Shown here: positions 22,101 through 32,200 of the stretch, one piece after another
How the letters are laid out: every line of letters begins with the position of its first letter
How positions within the stretch are numbered: position 1 is the stretch's first letter
Origin: Asterochloris sp. CNOR1
Lineage: Eukaryota; Chlorophyta; Trebouxiophyceae; Trebouxiales; Trebouxiaceae
Direction of reading: 5' to 3'
Length of the DNA stretch: 64,000 nucleotides
Assembly: GCA_963969365.1 (NCBI GenBank)
Contig: OZ017754.1
Span: forward strand, 1,612,001-1,676,000
Notes under the pieces: generated by a model
Databases searched by the model: none
The model's input: the letters and a program-made list of their open reading frames with translations, nothing else
Told to the model about the DNA's origin: nothing
Translations under genes and position numbers: made by a program

Positions 22101-25100
22101 GAGGATTGGTGCATCAGCCAGGGTCTGCAATGTCATTGCTGGGGCAAAGTGCTGCAGATGTTGACCAGCCTGTAAAGGTGGATCACAGGCTGCCACGGCC
22201 AGTGGAGGAATACGGTGACAGCCATGCCATACTGAAAGACGATATTGCCGAGCTGTCCCAGGTGGATGGGTGGGGCAATGGGTCGTTGGCTGCTCTGGCA
22301 GGCACTTGAGCTGCTCCCAAGCGTTCAGCGCTGGCACTTGTGGGTTTGTGGTGGCCATGAAAGGCGTTGCTTGAGCTACTGAACAGGCCAGACTAGGGCC
22401 CGATGGCCAGCATTTTGCCGGCATGTAAGCCCATCTGCGCTTGTGCATGCCTGCCTTGCTGGCTTGCTTAGTGTGCCCCTCTGCTAGGCAGAGCATGTGC
22501 AGGAGCACCCAGCTGCTTGTCATGTCAAACCCTGTGCACTGTAATTGCTTGATGAAGCCCAACCTGTTTGTGGGGCATGGGACGCAACTGTGCAATCCAG
22601 AGCACTTCACCTTCAGGCATCTGGCCAGCTCATCTGCCGCATAAGGTGGCAAATAGATGAGGGAGCACTGCAAGCTTGGTCAATCTGATAATTCTCCATG
22701 CTGCAGATTGCTAATGGAGCTAGAGGGGCAGCCAATGAATGGCCATGAATGTGCGCGACATGCACATGCAGCAGACCATGGCTAGACAAGCTGCTGTGCT
22801 GCAGATTGGCAGTGACAATGTGGAGCTGGAAGAGCTGCGGGAGATGAAGGCTGATGTGGAGCGGCGGGAAAGGGCTCAGGCAGCTGTGCTGGAGCGACAA
22901 GCCAAGCGCCTGGAGGAGCTCGACAGCCTTTACAAGGTGGACCGCCTTGACTTCCATTTGCATCAAGGAAGGGGCTTTGGATTCCTCTATGCAGGGTGGG
23001 GGGGTGTCAGGTCTGTAATGTCAGACAAAGGTGGTTTCTCACGTTGAACTTCAACCTGGGGAAGACTGATAGCCTGTACATGGTAGGCGGCTGTCTATGA
23101 TGCGGGGCTGGCAGGCACAGGTAGAGTGCAGGTGTGCAGCATTGTGTGAGTGCAGCGCGATACCTTATGCCTTCTGCTGGGGGTCTGGGATACAGCTGTG
23201 CCACAGTAACATGCTGCGTCCAACTATATGCGTCTGTATAGCAGCACAATTTTGGTCATTGCTGTCCCCAAACGACACGTCCATAGCATAGCTCACACTC
23301 TGCAAGGAGGCTCTGCGTCAGCTGTGCTGTGCAGTACCTCTGAGAGCCAGCATGCAACACGCGCTTACATCAGGATTTGCTGTGTCTCTCAATCCAATGC
23401 TTGCCCATGCTGCAGGAGGAGAACATTCTGCGCAAGAAGTTCTTCAACCAGATGGAGGACATGAAGGGCAAGATCAGGGTGTATGCGCGGGTACGCCCCA
23501 TGCTGACCTTCGAGCAGCAGAAGGGCCAAAGCGACGTGCTCAAGATCCCTGACGAGCTCACGCTGGAGCACATGTGGAAGGATAAGAAGCGGGAGTACAG
23601 CTTTGACGCCGTGTTTTCGCCCGAGACGTCTCAGGACAAGGTATGAGAATTTTGGACCACCACAAGGGCGTCAGAAGTTAGGGGCGTCAGCTTGTCAATG
23701 CCGTGTGTCTGTCTGAGACCTTGCAGGGCAACTGAAAGACTCTGGGCTGGAGGACCCCAGGCTGTATTTGGCAGTGGAGCTGGTCAGCAGGGTTTTGAGA
23801 AAAGGCAGCACTGTCTAATGCTGTCAGTAGCTCCCTGGACCACAGCCATGCAAGACATCCCATGACAATGAGGTAGACTTGCAGTTCTGTGACAAAAGAT
23901 GGCATCAGAAGTCAGGGGTGTTGGCTCTGCCATGTGGTTGTCAGTGCGTACGCACCCGAGCTGTAGACATGTCTTTGATCCAGAAATGCCTCCGAACAAG
24001 GTGAGAGGCCCGTGGGAGCTGCGTGGTGATGAATGCAGCACGACTTTGCACATATGCCCTGGCCTGCAGCTGTCAGTGCGTGTGCCCAAGACGTCTCAGC
24101 ACAATGTGAGAAGCTTGACAGCGGCAGAAAGGAGACTTCTTCTTGTGCCTGGCTTGGCTGCTACCGGGGTGCTAAACATGCACAAGCCCAGTGCAGGAGG
24201 CAGCCTGTCTTTGTTGTGGCACACCTCGTCATCAAAATCTGTGTGGTTCTGTCACTTTGGTACTCACTCATGCAGCAGCCTCCCCTTCATCTTTCAGCAC
24301 AGATGTGCTGTCTGCCGTAGAGCTGCAGGCCATGCGCCAATCCTCATAAGGTGTACTCAAGTATCTCCCATCGCATGCAGGTGTTTGAGGACACCAAGCA
24401 CCTGGTCCAGTCTGCTGTGGATGGGTACAATGTTTGCATCTTCGCGTATGGCCAAACTGGGTCAGGCAAGACTTTTACCATCTACGGCGGGGACCAGCAG
24501 CCAGGCAAGCTCTCATTCAAAGCATTTCATTGCAATTGAGCAGCTGGCTGGTTTGGAGTGTGTGATGCTCCTGAGAATGGGTCGTCTGTTTTGCGGCCTG
24601 TGGCTACAGGGTGGGCAACACCGTCAGCTTCCACGGGACTACCCCGAACTGCTGGGCCAGCCGCTGTCTTGAACTGGGTGCTGCCATTCATCCTTCATGA
24701 AGCATCACACCATGTCCAGGCAGCAGGCAATGGGTGGCTTGGGAAGGCATGGGCACCTGCATGCAGCACATGCTGCGCCTGCCTGCTCAGATCTGCTTCC
24801 TCAGAGCCCATCCAGAGTGCCAGACCCCCTCACCATGCGGTAGGCACGTCATTCATGTTGCCATGTAGTGGTGCCAGGCTGATCCCTCGCGGCATCACTG
24901 CTGGGTATTCCTATACAATGGGACCACCTTGCTCAGGGCAGTACAGTCTGTCCCTCATCATCAAGCAGGCTCGCCCCTGACATGTGACCTCGTGCTGCAG
25001 GGCTGACCCCCCGCGGCATCACTGAGCTCTTCAACATCCTCGACCGCGACAGTGGCAAGTACACCTTCTCAGTCAGCTGCTACATGCTGGAGCTGTACCA

Positions 25101-28023
25101 GGACGACCTGCAGGATCTGCTGCTGCTAGTCCCCAAGGGCACCCAGAAGGTGGGCTGCCAGTGCAGGGTCTGGCTGCCAGGATCGGAGAGGGGTGCTGTG
25201 CTGTGCCGGCACCTGCTGCAGGCTGTGTCCAAATGCAAGCAGAGGTGGGCCTTTCTGGTGCTGTGCCAGAACACCCGGCAGGATCTGCTGCAGCCAGTCT
25301 TCAAGAAGACCCAGAAGGTACTGTGTCTCCCCTGCTCTGTTCCCCACACTTTCATGGCACGTTCCTCTTTTGCAAGGCCTGTGCTCACTGCCTGCCTCGA
25401 ATACATGTTTGCTGCCTACAGGTCAAGCAGCCACGATTGGAGATCAAGCGGGACATCAAGGGCATGGTCATCGTGCCTGGTGCTACTGTGGTGGAGGTGA
25501 CATCAGCCAAGGAGTTGATGGCCACTTTTGAGAAGGTGGGCGGCTTCCCACTAGACAACCCGGCCACCTGCAGCACTCCTTGCAGCCAAACACGAAGGCA
25601 GCATGTGCGCAGCTGAATAGCAGCAGTTACATACTGCAACTTTGCCAGATGTCAGGGGTCTTGTGCAGCTCCTTTGTTTGTGCGCAAGCATCGCGTCTTG
25701 TGCCAGTCAGGTGGACGTGCCAGCTGCTGCGGCATGTCCCCCTGCCCAGAAGCGTAGTCAGTCCCAAGTGTCTGATTCCTCTGAGGCACCCTGCACCCCA
25801 AAGCCCTGCCGTTTGCTTGTTGGGCTGCAGCTGTCACGATGCGTGTTGTGGCACTGCTCTGTGTGCACCGTTGCAGGCTCCTGGTGCCACCCCCTGCGAT
25901 TCTGTCTGCAGGGCCAGCTGTCGCGGCACGTTTCCTCCACCCAGATGAACAAGGAGTCCTCGCGAAGCCACCTCATCATGAGCGTGGTGATCGAGTCCAC
26001 CAACCTGCAGACACAGCATGTGACCCGCGGCAAGCTCAGCTTTGTGGACCTTGCTGGCTCTGAGAGGTGGGCCATGCTGCACTTGCACTAAAGTTGTTGT
26101 GCCTGCCAAAACTGCTGCAATTAAGCTCACCTAATCCTTAAGTCAATGTTGTGAAGATGGGGCCCAGCGCTGCAGAGATATACGTTCAGCATAAGGTGCA
26201 GACTTGACAGACTATGGTGAATGTAATGGCAGGCAGTCTTCTAGGGTGACTTGTTCAGCAACACTAACACAGCAGTGGCCTGCAGGGTGAAGAAGTCTGG
26301 GAGCACTGGTGAACAGCTGAAGGAGGCGCAGGCCATCAACAAATCACTGTCAGCCCTTGGAGATGTGATCAGTGCCCTGGCCAGTGAGCAGGGGCACATC
26401 CCGTACAGGTAAGCTGACACCCTGCGTCAGCTGGCTGTCTGCGGTCCCTCTGAGTTTCATGGGTCTGCTTGTGCCGCAGTGGTCACAGTGTCTGCTGTTT
26501 TTGTGCTGCTCAGTGCTCCACAGCTCCCCTCCTTGCTGGGCTTCGCAATCAAGCACCTCAAAGCATTGCTGCATGCAGTTTATGAATGCTAGGCCGCAGG
26601 CTTCAACTTTAAGGCAACATCTCACAAACAGACTGTGCCTCCTTTTCTTTCAGGGAGCGCAAGCTGCCAGGCAACATGCTGGTGCTCTCACAGGAATATG
26701 CTGCCGAGCTCCACAGGCTGCCTAAGCTTGTAATTCTCCTGCAGGAACCTGTGGCTGACCATGTTGCAAGCAACATACTGACCGCTCCACGGGGTCACGG
26801 TGCAGAGCTGACACAGGGTGCCCGAGCTCTTGGGAGACCTTCCTGTCCCCTGCAGCCATCACAAGCTGATGATGCTGACGAGCAACACGCTGGGCAGCCC
26901 ACGACATGATGCTGCAGAACTGTCACAGGCTGCCTGTGCTGATGCTTTACCTGTGTGTCCCTACAGGATCCACAAGCTGACCCTGCTGATGCATCATGTT
27001 TGCTGCCTGCTGCAGGGCTGTGTGGAGACCTGATCAGCACAGTCTTGCTGCCCAAGCTGGTCCCTGCACGTCATAGTATGTGCGTACCTGCTGCCTGCAT
27101 GATTTGACCATGCTTACAAGGCCTCTGGGTGCAGGAACCACAAGCTGACAATGCTGATGAGTGACTCCCTGGGCGGCAGCGCCAAGACGCTCATGTTTGT
27201 CAATGTGTCCCCCACAGATGCCAACTTGGACGAGAGCTCCAACTCGCTGCAGGTGCAGCCCTGAGTGACCTGCTAGGGCTTGATGTGGGCTTGCCTGCCA
27301 TGCTGGGATTAACATCCACCCCCCTTGTGCTGTTGGTGGATGGGAGCTGTCCTGGAGACCCGCCTGCCAGAGCTTGTTCTCTTCACAAGGGTATTGTGGC
27401 TGGCACCGGGGTGCCTGCGCAGTGCTGATGGGAATTTGCTGAACGTCTGCTGGAGACCAAGAAGGCAGAGGGGCTTGGGGGCTGCAGCGGCCCTGGCAAG
27501 GCCAGGGTTACCAGATTCAAACATCTGTTTGGTCTTTGTTGAGGGTGTTGTGGTTGTCCTCTGTGCTGTCAGCCTGCTCTAGAGATTGCTGGAAGATTTT
27601 ACTTTGCACTGCAGTATGCCACCCGCGTGCGGACCATAAAAAATGATGTCAGCAAGAATGAGGCCAGCAAAGAGGTGGTGCGCCTCAAGAAACAGGTGTG
27701 GACTTGTCTGGGCCATGCTTCCCCCAGCAGCCCTGTTTGGCAGCCTGCAGCGTAGCCATAGCTGATCCTTAGATAGCACCCGTCTTTGCCCAACTGTTGC
27801 TGCTTTAAAACAAAATAGTGCTGTGGTCAACATGATGGTGGTATCCAAACGAAGACCTCTCATGTGGTGACATGCCTTTGGATGTTCAGCTGCCGATGGC
27901 TCTGCTCTGCACCTGCAGGTGGAGCACTGGAAGGAGCAGGCAGGGCTCTCCCCAGAGCAACGGACATTTGTTGACTTGCAAGACGTCAAGGATGAGCGAT
28001 GGAAGGCTCCAGACGATGAGTGA
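13140..28023 (+). CDS. KCBP: Kinesin-like calmodulin-binding protein (MyTH4-FERM kinesin-14), about 30 exons
   Basis: Minus-end-directed, calcium/calmodulin-regulated kinesin of plants and green algae, acting in spindle, phragmoplast and microtubule-actin links. ATG 13140 sits in ACCATGG and opens [21 protein letters not shown] Ser/Pro/Lys-rich stretch follows (13759-13919), then MyTH4 (about 14250-14484 with [18 protein letters not shown]; about 14744-14940 with [19 protein letters not shown]). The FERM region runs from about 15680 ([20 protein letters not shown]) to about 18985 ([20 protein letters not shown]), and coiled coil from about 19384 to 22936. The C-terminal motor has neck [14 protein letters not shown] (about 23461), P-loop [10 protein letters not shown] (about 24448), switch I NKESSRSH (about 25950), switch II DLAGSER (about 26046) and [14 protein letters not shown] (about 27135). 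The tail VVRLKKQ then [20 protein letters not shown] is the neck/calmodulin-binding segment. It ends at TGA 28021-28023. Every diagnostic motor residue is present, so it should be active. One coiled-coil exon ends at a GC donor (21220). Introns carry many exon-edge copies. Confidence 0.96.
15319..15441 (+). repeat. KCBP: Exon-copy array upstream of KCBP FERM exon at 15680
   Basis: The true exon start reads [19 protein letters not shown] after CTGCAG. Degenerate copies starting CTTTCTCAGCAGCA occur at about 15319 and 15388. The second still reads [20 protein letters not shown] and keeps a CCAG acceptor. A weaker match lies near 15573-15610. Confidence 0.7.
16242..16392 (+). repeat. KCBP: Exon-copy array upstream of KCBP FERM exon at 16467
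   Basis: The true exon begins [18 protein letters not shown] after GCCTGCAG. Copies in the preceding intron lie at about 16341-16392 (reads [12 protein letters not shown], with TGCTGCCTGCAG kept) and about 16242-16298 (reads PLSREMEV-like, AATGGCAG acceptor). Spacing is about 98 and 113 bp. Confidence 0.8.
17021..17084 (+). repeat. KCBP: Single exon copy upstream of KCBP exon at 17119
   Basis: CAGGCCCAGCATGACTGCCT at 17031 parallels the true exon start CAGGCCCAGCACGACTACCT at 17116 ([11 protein letters not shown]). The likeness continues to the GTTGTCCGC / GTCGTCCGC block, then ends. Offset is 85 bp. Confidence 0.75.
18475..18662 (+). repeat. KCBP: Two exon copies upstream of KCBP exon at 18785
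   Basis: The true exon start is [20 protein letters not shown]. Copy A (18475-18550) follows a CCTCCAG acceptor and retains CATCATGCTGTTCAGCAGCA, matching the [10 protein letters not shown] codons. Copy B (18586-18662) follows CAGCAG and retains AAGTACCTGCACTG and GCAGAGCTGCAC. Offsets are about 111 and 199 bp. This is one of the clearest arrays in the window. Confidence 0.88.
21265..21325 (+). repeat. KCBP: Downstream copy of a KCBP exon end with a GT donor
   Basis: The true exon ends at 21219 with GCTAGCGAG followed by a GC donor, gcaagcctgcctgtt. At about 21265-21299 a degenerate copy ends GAGCCAATGAG followed by gtgagtctgcctgttcctgc, so exon edge, donor and intron start are all duplicated 81 bp downstream, and the copy has the canonical GT. 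Confidence 0.75.
21965..22275 (+). repeat. KCBP: Three downstream copies of a KCBP coiled-coil exon end
   Basis: The true exon ends [16 protein letters not shown] followed by gtgaatgagg (near 21920). Copies follow at about 21965-22035, 22060-22125 and 22200-22275. The last reads [17 protein letters not shown] followed by gtggatggg. Offsets are about 98, 101 and 144 bp. The exon-donor junction is included in each. Confidence 0.82.
23691..24110 (+). repeat. KCBP: Downstream copies of KCBP motor exon end
   Basis: The true exon ends [12 protein letters not shown] then gtatgag (23640). Degenerate copies: about 23691-23728; about 23968-24010, reading [10 protein letters not shown] then gtgagag; and about 24073-24115, reading VPKTSQHN then gtgagaa. 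Exon end and donor are kept in the last two. Confidence 0.7.
25193..25320 (+). repeat. KCBP: Two downstream copies of KCBP motor exon end
   Basis: The true exon ends [18 protein letters not shown] then gtgggctgcc (25149). Copy 1, about 25193-25249, is strongly diverged and ends GCAGAG then gtgggcct. Copy 2, about 25257-25318, reads [17 protein letters not shown] then gtactg. Copy 2 keeps an open frame and a usable donor. Confidence 0.82.
26654..27005 (+). repeat. KCBP: Exon-copy array upstream of the [12 protein letters not shown] exon
   Basis: The true exon begins near 27135 (acceptor [21 protein letters not shown]). Upstream copies, each with an AG acceptor: about 26654 (weak, [10 protein letters not shown]), 26744 (GAACCTGTGGCTGACCATG), 26855-26900 ([14 protein letters not shown]) and 26966-27000 ([10 protein letters not shown]). 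Copies share a trailing block with CAGAGCTGACACAGG-like sequence. Units are about 87-112 bp apart, with a final gap of about 169 bp. Confidence 0.88.
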
Positions 28024-29213
28024 GTGCACCACTAGGCTGGCAGTGTGCCACACTGCCCTCTCAGGGTCTGATCTGTGACACTACTGACAGTATGCTTGGC
28101 TGCCAGCAGAACTCCCACTGAAAGGCCTTTGCTAGGCTTTGCCGCAGATGCATCAAGATTGATATGCATGCCAATCTTAAAAGGCCATGATTTGTCCACC
28201 AGTAACCAAGACAGCTTGTCTGCTATCCGAGCTTGCAGCTTGGAACGACGACTTTGAAGTTCAGTGATTGTGCTCCATAAGTCAAGCATGGAAGCAAGCC
28301 AGCTCCCAGTATGAGCTCCACAGGCTGCAACTCCATTGTCACGGCTGCATGACAAGCGATGTGACAACGAAAACAAAAGGAGGCACAAAGCCGTGACACT
28401 GCCAGGTTTTGGGGTTGCAATCACTCTTTTAGTTGAGAGGGCGAGGAGTCTGCTATCAGAGGCCGGGCACAGCATGAGTTGCACTCAATGGCCCTTCTGA
28501 TTGCTGCCCCCTGCCTGGCTGCTGCTCTCTGCAATGCTGTGCAGACTGGGGACACTGCCAGGTCTCTGAGTATCAAGACATGCCGATGATGTCCGCCGAG
28601 GCATCAGTGGACATCAGCAGAAGGAGGCCCACCCTTAGGCAGCTCATGTCCGCTGGGGTGAAGGGTGACCACCAGGCAGTGCATCTAACCTGATCTGCAG
28701 GGTAAGTAGCCTGACATCTTTGGACCAGCTTTACCTGATTTGTGGCTCTGCTGCATCATTGTGGCTCCTCTAAGACTCACCTGAATCAGGGCATGTCGGG
28801 GCACTGAACCATCCCACCTGCCTACATAGCTGCTGCGGGCCAGTGGTGCAGCAACCACCTCAGCTAAGCTTACCCCCCCGGTGACCATACACAGAAGCTG
28901 TCAGGAGTTCAGGCTGGAACAGGCCTACAGAGCCGACCTTTGCCACGGCACTGATGTGCAATGGCTGCACGCCTGCAGCCAAGGTGCATTTGAGACCCAG
29001 AGCACAGCAGAGAGACCATCGCCTTATTGTTATGCCGAGAGAGGGCAAGCTATGAGGCAGTGACACGTGCATTCAGACAACAAGGGGGCCTTGTCCATTC
29101 AAATGCAGATGGTTCAGTCGACAAACTTCAGCAATCAATGAATGAAATGATGGTGGGCAAGCAGTATGCAAACTGCAGGGCAGACAGCAGCAAAGGGAAG
29201 CACATATTGCCGA
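28024..29213. other. 1.2-kb convergent gap after KCBP
   Basis: It lies between the KCBP stop and the GT31 stop. A leftward 150-codon frame (28032-28484, ATG 28484) is unusually long for this non-coding background but shows no motif I recognise. A rightward exon-like frame ends at TGA 28691-28693 and reads YQDMPMMSAEASVDISRRRP near 28575-28630. It resembles a terminal exon, but its phase does not fit the KCBP donor-like GATGAGTGAGT at 28016. The rest (28700-29213) shows nothing clear. Confidence 0.4.
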
Positions 29214-32200
29214 TTAACGGTGTTCAGAGTCTGCAACCTCACTGACAGTGCTCCCATCCACAACTCTCTCCGCAAGCAGCTGAGCTGCAGACTTTTCTTC
29301 CTGCTGCTTTATTGCATCGAGGTCTGTAGGCAGCTGCCGCTGCTCATTTTGTTCTTGCTGATGAACGACACCCAGGTCAGGCAGCTGCCTGGGCAGCACT
29401 GCCAGATCATCCAGAGCGGTCCCTGCCCCACCTGTAGCCCCTGTTGACTGAGCCACCAACACTCCGGTAGCATCAGCCGCCAAGTCAGCCTGCCCCGGCT
29501 GGGCAGATTGCTGCAGCTGGTCCCCAGATGCCCCAACAGGGTCCACTGCTGCACCAGCAGTGCCTTCTGTCCCCGCAGCCCGCCCCAGCTGGGCAGCCTG
29601 CTCCTGCTGCAGCGCCTCAGCAGCAGCTGCCGCACTGGCCGCAGCTAGTGCTGTCTCCCGCTGCCCACGAGTCTCTGCCTCATTTCTTTTCACCATGTCC
29701 TGCATAACCAACAGAGGCAGTCGTATCAAAGCACTGGCTGGGGGATGCCTCGCATTCTGAGCTGGACAGACATGAGTCTCTGCCTCCTGCTATCCACTAG
29801 GTGCTGCGTAGCCCACCAAGAGGGGCTGTGTCTGAGCCTTGACCTGCGCAGGCAACACCAGACTCCTTTTTGCGGTGTCCTGCACAGCCACCAGAGGCAG
29901 TAGTGCCAGAGACTTCGCTGGTCGAAGGAAGCAGCTTGTGGCGCAGACCCCCAAAGTCAGGCCAACTGTCTGAGCCCATCTGCTCTGCATCTGCATGCAG
30001 AGGAATACACCCAGTGCAAGGACTCGGAAGGTGTGGCATGCTGACAAGACATGCAGGGTCTGCCCCTGTCGGGCAACCCTGGGTCTTGGCAGTGGAGAGA
30101 CCCAGAGAGCATACCTGGAAGTGCATGATGTTCTGCCGACTGCGCTCCTCACGGATTGCCTTCTCGATGCTGCTGCCCTGCATGGCCTGCTGCTGCTGCA
30201 CATCCTGCTGCGCCATCTCACTGACTGCCTTGTTGACGTCCACTGCCAGGGCAGCCTCAGCCTCCTGGTGCAGGATCTCATCTGTGCTCAGCTTGTCGTC
30301 ATCTGCAGGTCAGACCGGCAGCAGTCAAAACCAGCGGCACAAAGCTGCTGCAATTTCACAGCAGGGCGGCCTCAGCCTCCTGTTAGAGGTCCTCGTCCAT
30401 GCTGAGCTTGGCCTCATCTGCAGAGAAACAGGGCATGTGTCTGCCTGCATGTGAGACGGCATCAAAGCAGCCTTCCCTGCCTGGGATGCAGCCTGCTGGG
30501 TGGAGCTCACCCAGACAAGATTTGGAAGGCAGCACTCAGCATGGTGGGGAGCTCACCTTGCCAGAGACAAGGCTGCCAATGGGCACTCTGGACGGCAGCT
30601 GCACAGGGGCAAGAACGTCTGCAAACGTCACAACAACAAGCACGCAGGTGGACATGAATATAAGGCGCAGGTAGCCACTGAGACACCATTAAGTCATCGA
30701 CGAGCTTGGCTGGCGCAGGTAACGCAAGGCAACAAGAACTGCCTGGGTGCTACTCACGGGGTACAGGCTGGGAGGCACCGCCACCCAGAAGCCTAACTGG
30801 ATGCTTCATGTAGGGTGCCAGGCTGGCAAGGGACAACCAGGGAGCTCACACAGGTGCCATGTGTGAGGCACCATTGCAGGCGACCACCAGCCCACCTGGG
30901 TGCTGCATGTAGGGCGCCAGGCTGGGGACAGAGGCGTCAGAGCTGAAGAGCTCATCTGGGCAGGAGTTGGCCTTGTTCCCCACAAAGCGCATCTTGGTGG
31001 GGCTCTCGATCTTGTGCAGAATGAGCCAGGGGTCATTGGTGCACATGGCCTCCTCAATGCTGTCCTCCAGCTGGAACCTGTACATCAGCAAGTCAAACGT
31101 GATCAAGGTCAAAGCAGGGCCAGGGCGAGAGGCTGGGCACAGACTGTGCAGTCCCTCAGCAAGAGTCTGGAGAACAGCCTTCTATGAGATATGAGTTGCA
31201 GCAGGGGATTGCAGCAGTGGTACAGATGCAGCACCAGGCAAATTGGCAGACACTCTGATGGCCGGCAGGAAGGTCCATGGGCCACACGGGTGCTGGGTGT
31301 GTCCTGCAGCTAGAGGTCGGTGATAGCGACTTTCACGCATTACGGTGGGGCAGGCTCGACTAGAGAAGGGGAACATGGCGGCAGTGCCAACACCTCAAGA
31401 ACCTGCCCAGCAGTAGTCACTGCAGCCCATTGTCCCTACATGCTTCGGCTCTCACAAGTAACTGCCCCACACAAAGTGCGACCTTGAAGGGTCATGTGCC
31501 TCAGTTGGCTTTTGCACCAGTCACCCTGCTTCACCAGCCTGGTAACGCGTTATTCTCCACGCGGCCAACAGGCAGGTTACAGCAGCAGAAGGCTCAACAT
31601 CTGGCAATGGCCGAGGGCACCACCACAAGCACAAGCAAACCCACCTGGTCACAATGCGCTGCCCCTCCCGCCTGACAGGCAGCTTGAAGCAGCAGGGTGC
31701 GGCGTAGCCCAGGATCTTGGGGTGGTGGATGAAGCGGAGGTCCATGCTCATGAGCCAGAAGCCGACAGTGGCATCTTCTATGGGTGTGAACTTGAGCTTC
31801 ATCGTCTGGTTCACGTGCAACAGGGTGTGCACGACATCTGCTGACAGGACATAGCCCCCGCCCATTGCATAGGTGGGGTACGTGTTGAGGCCTGCAGGGC
31901 ACGAGTGGGTGCTGCTCAGCAGGAGGGGTGCAGGCAGCTGCTACAGGTCCCCTCAACTGCCAATTCCTGGGTGTTTGCGGCCAGCAGGGCATAAGTTTTG
32001 CTTGTCAGAAATGGCAGCTCCTCCTGACAGTACCCAGAGCAGCGAACATGGCTCGGCAGGCACAGCAATCACCCACTCTGCAGTCGTTTGTTGTGGGGCC
32101 AACCACAACAGCCAGCAGCTGATCCCTTGTGCAAGGCACATAACACCACAAGCAATACGACATGTGTTGCAAGGCAGCCAGCCTGGAGCAGATCCCACCT

